DNA of 64,000 nucleotides from Acetoanaerobium pronyense (GCF_017874355.1 NZ_JAGGLI010000013.1:1-64000); one strand, 5' to 3'; counted from the stretch's first letter, positions 33,680 to 42,985 are shown. The notes: generated by a model from the sequence alone, not told the origin. Made by a program: numbers and translations.

Positions 33680-36256
33680 TTATGGATTACTATTTGGTGG
33701 GGCGGGGTTGTCAAAAATCGGCAATGGCTCAGGAACTGAATTTTCTCTATCATTATTTGTGTTATCATTTGGAGGCTGTCCATTTCCATTATTACCATTT
33801 CCATTATTACCATTTCCACTATTATCATTTCCGTTGTTGGAATTATTATTTTGCTCGTTTTCGTTATTTTGATTATTATCTTCATTATTTGAATCAGGAG
33901 TTTCATTTTCTTCGTTATCAAATATTCCCTCTTCTATAGATTCATTTTCGATAGGAGTATTGTAATCGTTGTGAATAGTGCAGTATGATTTAGGCTCAGT
34001 TCCAGCTTTAACCATTTCAGTTATTTGAGCTCCTGCCCTTAAGCATGCCTCAGTAACAAGCAGACCAGATTCCTTACAGATTGTTATTTCTACAACTCCA
34101 GAAGGTCTAGTAAATGCTTTATTTTCTAAATTTGTATGAACAGGGTCCATGACACTTTTCCATAAAAGTGCAGCCATTCTACTACTGTCGCTAAGTGGCT
34201 CGGGCATATCAGTTCCTATCCAAGTTGCAGCTGTATAGTATGGGGTATATCCCACAAACCAAACATCTTTTTTATCTGAGGTGGTTCCTGTTTTTCCAGC
34301 AGAAGTCATTGAAGAAAGCTGAGCTGATCTTCCGGTTCCATTTGAAACAGCAGTTCTTAACATATCTGTTAAAATAAATGCGTTTTGAGGATCCGTGATT
34401 TCTCTAGTTACAGGTTTGTTTTCAAACAATATGTCTCCATTTGAATTTTCAATTTTTGTAAAGAAGATTGGTTTAATATAATTCCCTTCATTTGCAAGAG
34501 ACGCATATGCAGCTGTAAGTTCTAGTGGGGTAAGACCTCTTGTCATTCCACCTAAAGTAAGGGATAGATTTTCATCATTTACTCTTGAGTTTTGATTTCT
34601 ATCAACCAAGGTTGTAAATCCTAATTTTTCTAAAGTATTAAACATTACTCTAATTGATGATTGTTCATCACCAGCTAATGATTCACCTAATTTGACAGCA
34701 GCTACGTTGGAAGATGTTTCTATAAGTCTTCTCATAGTAAGGTTGCCATAATAGCTACCTACGTTTTTAGGCCAATAACCGCCTTTGCCATCAGGTCTTG
34801 GAGAATCATCAATTACAGTTGATGCTGGGATACCATTCATTAATGCAGGAAGATATACTGCTAAAGGCTTTATGGATGATCCCGGCTGTCTTGGATTAAT
34901 AGCTCTATTATATATCCTTCTTCCACCAATTCCTCTACCACCTACTAGACCCTTTACATGTCCATTGTGTTGGTCAATTACAACCATAGCAGCCTGTGGC
35001 TGAAGTATTCCGTTTTCATCGGTGAAAGTTCCCGGGAAATTCGAGTTATTTGCAAACTGAGATTCAATTGTTTTTTGGATATTTGTATCTAAAGTTGAAT
35101 ATATTCTTAAACCACCGTTATATAATATATCAGTAGCTTCATCTTCAGAATAACCTTTTTGTATAAAAGCTGTGATAACATCTTGCTTTAGCTTATCAAC
35201 AAAGTAAGTAGAGATTCCCTGTTCGTTTTTTCTACCAATTTGAATATTGATTTGCTCATCTACTGCTACTCTATATTCTTCTTGAGTGATATGTCCAAGC
35301 TCTCTCATCTTGAAAAGCACAGTCTCTTGCCTTTTTTTAGCTTCCTCGTTAAGTACTGCCTTTCTAATATAAACATCCCCACGTTTTAATTGATTGTATT
35401 CAAATCTATCAATTTTCCCCGAAGCTAATGCCTTATCAAATATCAAGATATCTTCTTCAACTGGCAAAGGAGTTTCTTCAGTACTTGGTAGCAAAACAAT
35501 CTCTAACTCTTCAATATTTTCTTCTGGAGAAATAGGTGCTGTGATATATGGCGAAAACCTTGAAGGCCTTTGAGTAATACCAGCAAGCATAGTAGATTCT
35601 GCTAAAGTTAATTCATTTGCGTTTTTTGAGAAATAAGTTTGAGATGCTGCTTGAACCCCAATCGCTCCTCTTCCCAAATACATTGTGTTTAAGTAAGCAT
35701 GAAGAATTTGATCTTTACTTAATTGCTTTTCAATTTCAAGTGCATAGTATGCATCTTTTATTTTTCTGCTGAAGTCTTTTTCTGGAGAAGTATAGAGGTT
35801 TTTAGCAAGTTGCATAGTTATAGTAGATGCCCCTTGACCTAAGCTCTTTGTTTTAATATTATGAATTGCTGAGCCACCTATTCTACGTACATCCACCCCA
35901 GGATGAGAATAAAATCTTTCATCTTCTATTGAAATAACAGCATTTTGTAAGTCCTTTGAAATTTCATTTAAAGAAACTACAGTTCTATAATTATATCCAT
36001 GAACTTTTTCTAAAATATTCCCATTCGAATCATAAATAAATGAACTTTCATCCAACATATTTTGTATATTGCTAGCATTTATTGGCTGGGCAGTCCTTAT
36101 AACTGCAAATAAAAGCCCAAATACTGAAGCTGACCCAATTATAAAAAGCAAAACAAATACAAGAATCATGACTTTCCAGATACTAACTCTTTTTTTCTTC
36201 TTTTTCTTTGGTTTATTAGAAGCATTTTGAGCATTATCTGTATTTTTAGTACTCAT
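33680..36256 (-). CDS. Class A penicillin-binding protein (PBP1A-type)
   Basis: Bifunctional glycosyltransferase/transpeptidase of 858 residues. A lysine-rich cytoplasmic tail and membrane anchor (VMILVFVLLFIIGSASVFGLL) precede the GT51 domain with ISIEDERFYSHPGVD and GQGASTITMQLAKNLY. The transpeptidase domain has SSIKPLA (SxxK), SSN and SAGKTGTT (KTG). The GT domain ends with a long acidic insertion (about 233-270). The last 110 residues are a low-complexity Asn/Gly/Pro-rich tail built of NNGNG-like pentapeptides. AAGGAGGT precedes the ATG. Divergent from hflX. Confidence 0.95.
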   Translation of the reverse strand: MSTKNTDNAQNASNKPKKKKKKRVSIWKVMILVFVLLFIIGSASVFGLLFAVIRTAQPINASNIQNMLDESSFIYDSNGNILEKVHGYNYRTVVSLNEISKDLQNAVISIEDERFYSHPGVDVRRIGGSAIHNIKTKSLGQGASTITMQLAKNLYTSPEKDFSRKIKDAYYALEIEKQLSKDQILHAYLNTMYLGRGAIGVQAASQTYFSKNANELTLAESTMLAGITQRPSRFSPYITAPISPEENIEELEIVLLPSTEETPLPVEEDILIFDKALASGKIDRFEYNQLKRGDVYIRKAVLNEEAKKRQETVLFKMRELGHITQEEYRVAVDEQINIQIGRKNEQGISTYFVDKLKQDVITAFIQKGYSEDEATDILYNGGLRIYSTLDTNIQKTIESQFANNSNFPGTFTDENGILQPQAAMVVIDQHNGHVKGLVGGRGIGGRRIYNRAINPRQPGSSIKPLAVYLPALMNGIPASTVIDDSPRPDGKGGYWPKNVGSYYGNLTMRRLIETSSNVAAVKLGESLAGDEQSSIRVMFNTLEKLGFTTLVDRNQNSRVNDENLSLTLGGMTRGLTPLELTAAYASLANEGNYIKPIFFTKIENSNGDILFENKPVTREITDPQNAFILTDMLRTAVSNGTGRSAQLSSMTSAGKTGTTSDKKDVWFVGYTPYYTAATWIGTDMPEPLSDSSRMAALLWKSVMDPVHTNLENKAFTRPSGVVEITICKESGLLVTEACLRAGAQITEMVKAGTEPKSYCTIHNDYNTPIENESIEEGIFDNEENETPDSNNEDNNQNNENEQNNNSNNGNDNSGNGNNGNGNNGNGQPPNDNTNNDRENSVPEPLPIFDNPAPPNSNP
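33780..33839 (-). repeat. 15-base tandem repeat in the PBP tail
   Basis: Four units of CCATTTCCATTATTA (plus-strand reading), two exact at 33780-33794 and 33795-33809 and two diverged, code NNGNG-type pentapeptides on the minus strand. Such repeats can change number by slippage without breaking the frame. Confidence 0.8.
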
Positions 36257-36334
36257 AGATTACCTCCTTATTTTAATCTCATATATTATATCATATGTAA
36301 ATCTTAAAATATAATTTTTTCAAAACTGTAACAT

Positions 36335-36362
36335 TTAACAATTTGTTTTATTGCTATATAAT
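36335..36362 (+). promoter_or_regulatory. Probable promoter of hflX
   Basis: TTAACA (36335-36340) and TATAAT (36357-36362) with a 16-base spacer, in the divergent PBP-hflX gap, about 70 bases before the hflX start. Confidence 0.5.
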
Positions 36363-36433
36363 AAGAATATATCAATTGATAAAATAATAATTTAAGTTAG
36401 CACTTGGAAAATTTATTTATAGAGGAGAAAAAA

Positions 36434-37726
36434 ATGGAAAACAAATTAGATATAAATAAACCTAAAATGATACTTATGGGACTAAATGTCACGACGTATA
36501 GCAAAAGAAGCAATAAATTCAACCTAGAGGAGTCTATGGAAGAATTAGAGGAATTAGCAAAAGCAGCAGGTGGAGATGTCGTTGGAGTTATGATTCAAAA
36601 TAGAGAAACATATGACGTTGCATATTATGTTGGAAAGGGTAAAGCTGAAGAAATAAGGGATTATAAAGATAAACTAGGTGCTGATATGATTGTTTTTAAT
36701 GAAGAACTTTCCGGTGCTCAGATAAGAAATCTTGAAGAATTAATATCTTCTAAGGTCATTGATAGAACTACATTAATTTTAGACATATTTGCTCAAAGAG
36801 CTATTTCAAAAGAAGGAAGACTTCAAGTAGAATTGGCACAGCTAAAATATAGAATTCCACGTTTAATTGGATTTGGAGCTGAAATGTCACGAACTGGTGC
36901 TGGAATAGGTACAAGAGGCCCTGGAGAGAAAAAATTAGAAACAGATAAAAGACATATTAGAAGAAGAATCGTAGAAATAAAAAAAGAGTTAGATGAAATA
37001 AAAAGCAACAGAGCTGTTCAAAGGTCAAAGAGATTAAAATCCAGTCTTCCTATTGTTGCTCTTGTTGGTTATACAAATGCTGGAAAATCTACTATCCTTA
37101 ATGAGCTTATTAAAACTCATAAGGAGTATGAAGAAGATAAAAAAGTTTTTGTAAAGGATATGTTATTTGCAACGTTAGATACATCCCTTAGGAAAGCTTC
37201 ACTTCCTTCTAACAAAGAATATCTAGTTACTGATACAGTAGGGTTTGTTTCAGATTTGCCTCACGACTTAGTTGATGCTTTCAAATCAACTCTTGAAGAA
37301 GTAGTCTATGCCGATATTTTGCTTCATGTAGTAGATTCATCAAACGAGCATTTTAAACTGCAAATTGAAACTACAAAGCAAGTTCTTTCAGAGATAGGTG
37401 CTGAAAATAAAAAAACCATCTATGTTTTTAATAAGGCAGATAAGGTTAATTTTGAGATACCATTTATACCTCAAGGTGAAGAATATATTTTTATATCCGC
37501 TAAATCTGGATATAATATGGATGTCCTTCTAGAAGAAATCGAAAAATCTCTAAAAAGTAATTTAGTTAAAGTAGAACTAAAAATTCCTTTTGACAAAGGC
37601 GATATTGTAAGCTCGCTTCATAAAAAATATAAATTCACCGAAGAATATGACGAAAATGGTTTTATAATTTCTTTAGAGATAGATGAAGAGGATTTTGGAA
37701 GATATAAAGAATACTTGAATGATTAG
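36434..37726 (+). CDS. hflX: GTPase HflX
   Basis: Ribosome-associated GTPase that splits stalled 70S ribosomes, notably under heat and antibiotic stress. The HflX-specific stretch GAEMSRTGAGIGTRGPGEKKLE is followed by the G domain: G1 GYTNAGKST, G3 DTVGFV with DLPHDLVDAFKSTLEEV, G4 NKAD. Length 430 residues from the ATG at 36434, which has GAGGAG before it; a frame from 36404 would add ten residues. The HEAT-repeat gene follows after eight bases and may be co-transcribed. Confidence 0.94.
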   Translation: MENKLDINKPKMILMGLNVTTYSKRSNKFNLEESMEELEELAKAAGGDVVGVMIQNRETYDVAYYVGKGKAEEIRDYKDKLGADMIVFNEELSGAQIRNLEELISSKVIDRTTLILDIFAQRAISKEGRLQVELAQLKYRIPRLIGFGAEMSRTGAGIGTRGPGEKKLETDKRHIRRRIVEIKKELDEIKSNRAVQRSKRLKSSLPIVALVGYTNAGKSTILNELIKTHKEYEEDKKVFVKDMLFATLDTSLRKASLPSNKEYLVTDTVGFVSDLPHDLVDAFKSTLEEVVYADILLHVVDSSNEHFKLQIETTKQVLSEIGAENKKTIYVFNKADKVNFEIPFIPQGEEYIFISAKSGYNMDVLLEEIEKSLKSNLVKVELKIPFDKGDIVSSLHKKYKFTEEYDENGFIISLEIDEEDFGRYKEYLND

Positions 37727-37734
37727 GTGATTCT

Positions 37735-38397
37735 ATGGATAAATCATGGTCTGAAATAAATATTATGACTCAAGAAGAAATAACATTTTTACTTTATAAG
37801 GAAGGAAAATCTCTTTCTCAAATTTCTTTAATAAGAAGGCTCCCTATTGAAGAAATTCAAAAGCAAATCATATCCCAAAAAAGAAAATTTTCAGAGCATA
37901 AGCTTACCCAATATGATAATAGCATGCTAATAGAATATCTTTCTTTAGGAAAGGAAGAAAGGCTTTCTTATTTGCTTGAAATCACAGAAAAAGAAAAGAA
38001 TTCTTTTGAAGACTTATTAGAAAAGGCTCTTGATAGTAGAGACAATATCGAGGATTTAATGATATTAATATGGACAATTGGTGAAGGAAGGTTTGAAAAC
38101 CTAAAGGATAAGCTAAAATATTTTAGTGCTCACCCCCATGGAAATATCAGGAGAATGTCTTTTTCTGCTATGGGAAAATTTAGCTCTGAAGAATTTTTAC
38201 CTTATGTAATTCAGGGACTAAAAGACAAAAAACCACAAGTTAGACAATATGCTATAAAGGCTTTTGAAAAAATTGGGAATTATAATCATGTGGATAGGTT
38301 ATTTGATATTATTATGGACCCTGAAGAAAAAGAGTATGTAAAGCGTGCTGCTAACTCTGCTATAGAAATAATTCAAAATAAAATGGAGAGTAAATAA
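37735..38397 (+). CDS. HEAT-repeat protein with N-terminal HTH-like region
   Basis: 220 residues, soluble. The first 45 residues (MTQEEITFLLYKEGKSLSQISLIRRLPIEEIQKQI) look like a helix-turn-helix. From about residue 105 onwards are HEAT repeats: HPHGNIRRMSFSAMGKFSSEEFLPYVIQGL, then DKKPQVRQYAIKAFEKIGN and a final helix pair. No enzyme motif. AGGTG precedes the ATG. It lies eight bases after hflX and next to yigZ, so it could be a ribosome- or RNA-related adaptor, but this is guesswork. Confidence 0.72.
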   Translation: MDKSWSEINIMTQEEITFLLYKEGKSLSQISLIRRLPIEEIQKQIISQKRKFSEHKLTQYDNSMLIEYLSLGKEERLSYLLEITEKEKNSFEDLLEKALDSRDNIEDLMILIWTIGEGRFENLKDKLKYFSAHPHGNIRRMSFSAMGKFSSEEFLPYVIQGLKDKKPQVRQYAIKAFEKIGNYNHVDRLFDIIMDPEEKEYVKRAANSAIEIIQNKMESK

Positions 38398-38398
38398 A

Positions 38399-39046
38399 TT
38401 GAAATCTTATAAAACGATATATAAAGAAGATAAGGAAGAATTAATAATCGAAAAATCTAGATTTATTGCTCATACAAAATCAGTAGAAACCGAAGAGGAT
38501 GCTTTGGAGTTTATAAAAAAGATTAAAATAGAAAACAAAGACGCTACTCATAATGTGTGGGCATATGTAATAGGAGAGAATCAAAATATTCAAAGATATT
38601 CTGATGATGGTGAGCCTTCAGGGACTGCTGGCATTCCAACACTAGAAATATTAAAAAAAGAAAATCTCACAAATATTGTAGTGGTTGTTACTAGATATTT
38701 TGGAGGTATAAAGCTAGGAGCTGGAGGATTAGTAAGAGCATATTCAAAGGCATGTAAAGCTTCAATAATAAAAGCTAAGATAACTACTAAGATTATATAT
38801 ATCCCTGTAAAAATATCAGTTGATTATTCCACTATGGGTATAATAGAAAATCGATTTAAATTAAAAAATATCCCTATTTCAGATATTGAATACAAAGAAG
38901 ATATTCAATTTAAAGCTTATATTCCACTAGGAGAAACCTCTAGTTTTAAAGATTATCTAGTAGAGCTTACGAATAATAGTATTGATTTTTCCTTTGGAGA
39001 CCCTATATATGTTGATATGGTAGGAGAAGATATCATAATTAATTAA
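38399..39046 (+). CDS. yigZ: YigZ/IMPACT family protein
   Basis: 215 residues with the IMPACT signature: IIEKSRFIAHTKSVETEEDALEFI, ATHNVWAYVIG, YSDDGEPSGTAGIPTLEIL, VVVVTRYFGGIKLGAGGLVRAYSKA. Eukaryotic IMPACT binds Gcn1; bacterial YigZ/YvyE has no settled function. TTG start with ATGGAGAG before it, just one base after the HEAT gene stop. Probably co-transcribed with hflX. Family assignment is safe; role is not. Confidence 0.9.
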   Translation: MKSYKTIYKEDKEELIIEKSRFIAHTKSVETEEDALEFIKKIKIENKDATHNVWAYVIGENQNIQRYSDDGEPSGTAGIPTLEILKKENLTNIVVVVTRYFGGIKLGAGGLVRAYSKACKASIIKAKITTKIIYIPVKISVDYSTMGIIENRFKLKNIPISDIEYKEDIQFKAYIPLGETSSFKDYLVELTNNSIDFSFGDPIYVDMVGEDIIIN

Positions 39047-39128
39047 ATATAAATATAATAATATGATGATTCAATAAAAAAAAGGGTATTAATTTGAAGA
39101 GAATATTTGTAAACAAGGAGGGCTTTAA

Positions 39129-39521
39129 GTGAATATAAAAGAAGAAATGCTGTCTAAAAAAAGATGGGTAGTATATGGTGTTAGCCCAGATGAATCTAAG
39201 TTTGGATACAAAATCCCCCAAAGAATGATTGATCATGGCTATGAAGTATATGGAGTGAATCCAAAATATAAAGGGGAAAAAATTGCTGGGGTAGATGTTT
39301 ATGCATCAATTTCGGAAATAGCACAAGAAATAGATTGTATTGATATAGTTGTAAATCCTAAAATTGCTGTGGGGGTATTAGAAGAAGCAAAAGAAAATAA
39401 TATAAAAAATATTTGGCTTCAGCCAGGTACATGGGATGAAAATGTTTTAAACAAAGCTGAAGATTTAAATCTTGAAGTAGTATATGATGACTGCGTTTAT
39501 GCAATCTTAGGTCCAAAATAA
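39129..39521 (+). CDS. CoA-binding domain protein
   Basis: A 130-residue Rossmann-fold protein. Residues near the start (RWVVYGVSPDESKFGYKIPQRMIDHGYEVYGVNPKY) and NIWLQPGTWDENVL are typical of the YccU-like CoA-binding family. GTG start with AAGGAGG before it. It has only the nucleotide-binding domain without an acyl-CoA synthetase part, so it is likely a small regulator or sensor. Ends at a strong terminator. Confidence 0.85.
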   Translation: MNIKEEMLSKKRWVVYGVSPDESKFGYKIPQRMIDHGYEVYGVNPKYKGEKIAGVDVYASISEIAQEIDCIDIVVNPKIAVGVLEEAKENNIKNIWLQPGTWDENVLNKAEDLNLEVVYDDCVYAILGPK

Positions 39522-39527
39522 AAATTC

Positions 39528-39576
39528 AAACTTTAGATTTGAATGCTGAATGTATTCAAATCTAAAGTTTTTTTAT
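39528..39576 (+). terminator. Terminator after the CoA-binding gene
   Basis: A 17-base arm (39528-39544) pairs exactly with 39554-39570 across a nine-base loop, followed by Ts. Confidence 0.9.
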
Positions 39577-39639
39577 GGAAATTAGTATTTACATAAATAT
39601 TTCAAAGTAATATTAAGAAAAGTAGATTAAAAGAGTTTA

Positions 39640-39668
39640 TTTACCAGAAAATAAAAATATGTTAAAAT
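39640..39668 (+). promoter_or_regulatory. Possible promoter of yebC
   Basis: TTTACC (39640-39645), 17-base spacer, TAAAAT (39663-39668) with a TG one base before it (TGtTAAAAT). Moderate match. Confidence 0.35.
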
Positions 39669-39703
39669 TTTAAAGCGAATGAATTATAAAGGAGGTTCCT
39701 ACT

Positions 39704-40417
39704 GTGGGACGTATTGGAAATATAATAAACCGTAAAGGTAAGCAAGATGCTCAAAGAGCAAAAATTTTCACTAAACATGCTAGGCTTATTGCTGTAGCTT
39801 CTAAAATGGGTGGTGGCGATCCAGAATATAATGCAACTTTAAAAAACGCTATTGAAAAAGCGAAAAATGATAATATGCCTAATGACAACATTGATAGGGC
39901 TATTAAAAAAGGTCTTGGTGCTGGGGAATCTGAAAACTATGAGCATATAACATATGAAGGCTATGGTCCTGGTGGAGTAGCAGTTATTGTTGAAACACTT
40001 ACAGACAACAAAAATAGAACTGCTGGAAATATGAGGTATTATTTTGATAAAAATGGTGGAAATCTTGGGACAGCAGGATGCGTTTCTTTTATGTTCGATA
40101 GAAAAGGGCAAATTATAATAGAGCAAAATGAAGATATAAGCGAAGACGATTTAATGGAGACTTCACTTGAAGCAGGTGCTGAGGATTTTATTGTTGAAGA
40201 GGACTGTTATGTAGTAATAACTGATCCAGAAAATTTCATGGAAGTCAAAGAAAGTTTATTAACCTCTAAATATGAGTTTATTTCGTCTGATATTGAAATG
40301 ATTCCCCAAACACACTCCTCATTAGATGCTGATCAAGAAAAAAGTATGCTTAAATTATTAGATTTACTTGAAGATGATGATGATGTACAAAATATATATC
40401 ATAACTGGCAACAATAA
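39704..40417 (+). CDS. yebC: YebC/PmpR family DNA-binding regulator
   Basis: 237 residues, soluble. The start [42 protein letters not shown], followed by [21 protein letters not shown] and [19 protein letters not shown], are the family signatures. Recent work links bacterial YebC to translation of proline-rich stretches, besides its older label as a transcription factor. GTG start with AAAGGAGG before it. Monocistronic. Confidence 0.94.
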   Translation: MGRIGNIINRKGKQDAQRAKIFTKHARLIAVASKMGGGDPEYNATLKNAIEKAKNDNMPNDNIDRAIKKGLGAGESENYEHITYEGYGPGGVAVIVETLTDNKNRTAGNMRYYFDKNGGNLGTAGCVSFMFDRKGQIIIEQNEDISEDDLMETSLEAGAEDFIVEEDCYVVITDPENFMEVKESLLTSKYEFISSDIEMIPQTHSSLDADQEKSMLKLLDLLEDDDDVQNIYHNWQQ

Positions 40418-40434
40418 AATAATTTATTTACTCT

Positions 40435-40468
40435 AAATAAGGCTTATTCAAATTAGCCTTATTTTTTT
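40435..40468 (+). terminator. Terminator after yebC
   Basis: AAATAAGGCT (40435-40444) pairs with AGCCTTATTT (40455-40464), followed by a T-run. Confidence 0.85.
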
Positions 40469-40475
40469 ATTTAAA

Positions 40476-40493
40476 TAGTTGCGTCCGCAACAA
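40476..40493 (+). promoter_or_regulatory. MarR operator-like site 1
   Basis: TAGTTG-N6-CAACAA, with the perfect inner arms GTTGCG/CGCAAC. It covers the -35 of the marR promoter. It has the same form as site 2, 31 bases downstream, about three helical turns. Confidence 0.7.
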
Positions 40494-40507
40494 AAAGTCG
40501 ATATAAT
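40479..40507 (+). promoter_or_regulatory. Promoter of the marR-MATE operon
   Basis: TTGCGT (40479-40484) and TATAAT (40502-40507) with a 17-base spacer. The transcription start should be near 40514, inside operator-like site 2. Confidence 0.75.
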
Positions 40508-40524
40508 AGTTGCATAACCAACTA
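40507..40524 (+). promoter_or_regulatory. MarR operator-like site 2
   Basis: TAGTTG-N6-CAACTA, six-base arms that are exact inverted repeats. It overlaps the end of the -10 and the transcription start, so a dimer bound here would block initiation. Confidence 0.75.
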
Positions 40525-40541
40525 AATAAGGAGGCATTCTA

Positions 40542-41015
40542 ATGGATTCATTTTTACAAGATTTTAGGATAGGCCGTCACATATCTATACTATATAGGCA
40601 TGGACAATGCTTTATGAACATGAAAATGACAAAATACGGTCTAGGAAGCGGCCAATATACTTTCTTGCTTTATTTATATGGAAATGACGGAATAAGCCAG
40701 GATGAACTGAGTAAAGCATTAGATATAGATAAAGCAACTACCGCTAGAGCAATAGCACGTCTTGAACAAGAAAAGTACGTAAAGAGAGATTCAGACCCCT
40801 CTGATAAAAGAATAAATAGGGTATTCCTAACTGATAAATCCTTGAAACTAAAAAGTGAAATAATGGAAATAACCAATGAATGGAAAAAAATCATACTTAA
40901 AGATATAGATAAAAACAGCCAAGAACAACTAAAGCTACTAATGGAACAAATGACGGAAAATGCTTCTGAGTATAAAAAAGCTATGTGCATAAGGGGAGAA
41001 AAAAATGAAAAATAA
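40542..41015 (+). CDS. MarR family transcriptional regulator
   Basis: 157 residues. The winged helix is clear: LGSGQYTFLLYLYGNDGISQDELSKALDIDKATTARAIARLEQEKYV, then the wing RDSDPSDKRINRVFLTDKS, followed by a dimerisation helix. AAGGAGG precedes the ATG. It overlaps the start of the MATE efflux gene by 11 bases, and the two operator-like sites in its promoter make it the likely autorepressor and controller of the efflux pump. Inducer unknown. Confidence 0.92.
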   Translation: MDSFLQDFRIGRHISILYRHGQCFMNMKMTKYGLGSGQYTFLLYLYGNDGISQDELSKALDIDKATTARAIARLEQEKYVKRDSDPSDKRINRVFLTDKSLKLKSEIMEITNEWKKIILKDIDKNSQEQLKLLMEQMTENASEYKKAMCIRGEKNEK

Positions 41016-42387
41016 GGATGAATTGGGAACTGAAAAAATAAGTAAACTCTTAATTAAATTTTCCATTCCTGCAATAATCGGAATGGTAGTAAACGCATTA
41101 TACAATGTCGTAGATAGAATATATATAGGAAGACTTGGGCATCTGGCTATGACAGGCATAGGACTTAATCTTCCTTTTATGACTATACTTATGGCCTTTG
41201 CAATGCTAGTTGGTATTGGATCCGGAGCAATAATATCTATAAGGCTTGGTCAGGGGAAAATTAAGGAAGCTGAAAAAATACTAGGAAATGCTCTTTCTCT
41301 TACCATACTAATAATGGGCTTTATAATGATTGTAGGTTATTTTTATAAGGAACAACTTCTTTATCTGTTTGGGGCCAGTGAAAATACATTCGTTTATGCT
41401 AATGACTATATGAGTATTATATTGGCAGGTTCTATATTTCAAGCTATCGGATTTGGATTAAATAATATTATAAGAGCAGAAGGAAACCCTAAAGTTGCAA
41501 TGTATACTATGCTCATTGGGGCGGTTATAAATATAGTCTTAGATCCTATATTTATTTTCACCTTTGGTCTGGGAATAAAAGGGGCAGCCTATGCAACTAT
41601 AATTTCCCAGTTTATATCTATGTCATGGGTGCTATACCACTTTATATCTAAAAATAGCAATCTTGTCCTTAAAATTAAAAATTTAAAATTAGAACTATCC
41701 ATAGTAAAAAGTATCGTATCTATAGGGATTTCTCCATTCTCTATGCAGATTGCAGCAAGTATTGTGACTATACTTGCAAATAACTCACTCAAGGCTTATG
41801 GTGGAGATATAGCAATTGGAGCAATGACTGCTATAAATGCTATAGCAATATTCTTTTTAATGCCTATATTTGGTATTAATCAAGGTTCTCAACCTATTAT
41901 AGGATATAATTATGGAGCAAAAGAATATGAACGAGTGAAAGAAGCTTTAAAATTAGCAATTTTAGCGGCTACAGTAATTTCTATAACTGGTTTTTTACTA
42001 ACTCAGTTCTTTACTGTTAATCTCATAAAAATTTTTAATGATGATCCTGAATTAATTAAGGTTGCATCTGAAGGAATGAGAATATTTTTATTAATGCTTC
42101 CTGTCATAGGATTTCAAATTGTAAGCTCTAATTATTTTCAAGCTGTGGGAAAAGCACCAAAAGCTATGTTTTTAAGCCTGCTTAGACAGGTTATAGTTCT
42201 TATGCCTATGCTTATAATTCTTCCAAAGTTTTGGGGTCTGAGAGGAGTATGGCTTTCTGGACCAACTGCAGACTTTACAGCATCTATAGTAACTGCTATT
42301 TTCCTTTATAACGAAATAAAACACCTTAATCAATCAACTAAGGTAGAAAAAAATAAAGGTAATCTTGTAGAAATAAGAAGCCTTTAG
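41005..42387 (+). CDS. MATE family efflux transporter
   Basis: 460 residues, twelve hydrophobic segments, of the NorM/DinF-like MATE family. Visible patterns are IPAIIGMVVNALYNVVDRIYIG near the N terminus and PIFGINQGSQPIIGYNYGAKEYERVKEAL at the start of the second half. It exports drugs or other cations in exchange for Na+ or H+. GGGGAGAAA precedes the ATG, inside the marR 3' end. Regulation by the upstream MarR is inferred. Substrates unknown. Confidence 0.92.
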   Translation: MKNKDELGTEKISKLLIKFSIPAIIGMVVNALYNVVDRIYIGRLGHLAMTGIGLNLPFMTILMAFAMLVGIGSGAIISIRLGQGKIKEAEKILGNALSLTILIMGFIMIVGYFYKEQLLYLFGASENTFVYANDYMSIILAGSIFQAIGFGLNNIIRAEGNPKVAMYTMLIGAVINIVLDPIFIFTFGLGIKGAAYATIISQFISMSWVLYHFISKNSNLVLKIKNLKLELSIVKSIVSIGISPFSMQIAASIVTILANNSLKAYGGDIAIGAMTAINAIAIFFLMPIFGINQGSQPIIGYNYGAKEYERVKEALKLAILAATVISITGFLLTQFFTVNLIKIFNDDPELIKVASEGMRIFLLMLPVIGFQIVSSNYFQAVGKAPKAMFLSLLRQVIVLMPMLIILPKFWGLRGVWLSGPTADFTASIVTAIFLYNEIKHLNQSTKVEKNKGNLVEIRSL

Positions 42388-42437
42388 ATATATGATTTAT
42401 GGTAATTAAATGATAAAATTATATAAGTACTAAAGTA

Positions 42438-42475
42438 TAGAGACTGCTTAAGCAGTCTCTATTAAGTTTTATATT
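42438..42475 (+). terminator. Palindrome after the MATE gene
   Basis: TAGAGACTGCTTAAGCAGTCTCTA (24 bases, perfect palindrome) at 42438-42461, followed by a weak T-rich tail. Likely terminator; also palindromic enough to bind a dimer. Confidence 0.7.
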
Positions 42476-42493
42476 AAAAAAGCAGGAGGCATC

Positions 42494-42985
42494 ATGATAG
42501 TATTAGGAATTGACCCTGGGATTGCTATAGTTGGATATGGTATTATAGAATATAAATCAAATTCTTTTAAAGTGTTAGATTATGGTACCATCCAAACAAA
42601 AGCTAAAATCCCTTACCCTGAAAGACTAGAGCATTTGTATAAAGAATTAGATAAATTGATATCTTCATATGACATAGATTCAATATCTATTGAAGAGCTT
42701 TTTTTCAATAAAAATGTGAAAACAGCTATTGAAGTAGCTCATGCACGTGGAGTTCTTGTCCTTTGTGGGCAACTCAATAAAAAAAAGATTTATGAATATA
42801 CTCCTTTACAAGTAAAGCAAGGGGTATCAGGATATGGAAAAGCAGATAAGAAGCAAGTCCAGGAAATGGTAAGACTTCTTTTAGGCCTTAAAAGTGTTCC
42901 AAAGCCAGATGATGCTGCAGACGCACTAGCAGTAGCCATTTGCCACTGCCATTCAGCAAAACATAGAGAATTATTTAGAGCATAG
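42494..42985 (+). CDS. ruvC: Holliday junction resolvase RuvC
   Basis: Cuts four-way junctions together with RuvAB. The catalytic acidic residues are in GIDPGIAIVGYG (Asp7), ISIEELFF and DDAADALAVAICH. 163 residues, normal. AGCAGGAGGC precedes the ATG. ruvA follows after 11 bases, the usual ruvC-ruvA-ruvB order of Clostridia. No SOS box is seen upstream. Confidence 0.95.
   Translation: MIVLGIDPGIAIVGYGIIEYKSNSFKVLDYGTIQTKAKIPYPERLEHLYKELDKLISSYDIDSISIEELFFNKNVKTAIEVAHARGVLVLCGQLNKKKIYEYTPLQVKQGVSGYGKADKKQVQEMVRLLLGLKSVPKPDDAADALAVAICHCHSAKHRELFRA

Noticed and set aside
33682-33939. An open frame on the plus strand opposite the PBP tail, rich in His and Tyr
   Set aside because: It is a by-product of the tandem repeat coding the Asn/Gly tail of the PBP on the other strand. 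No ribosome site.
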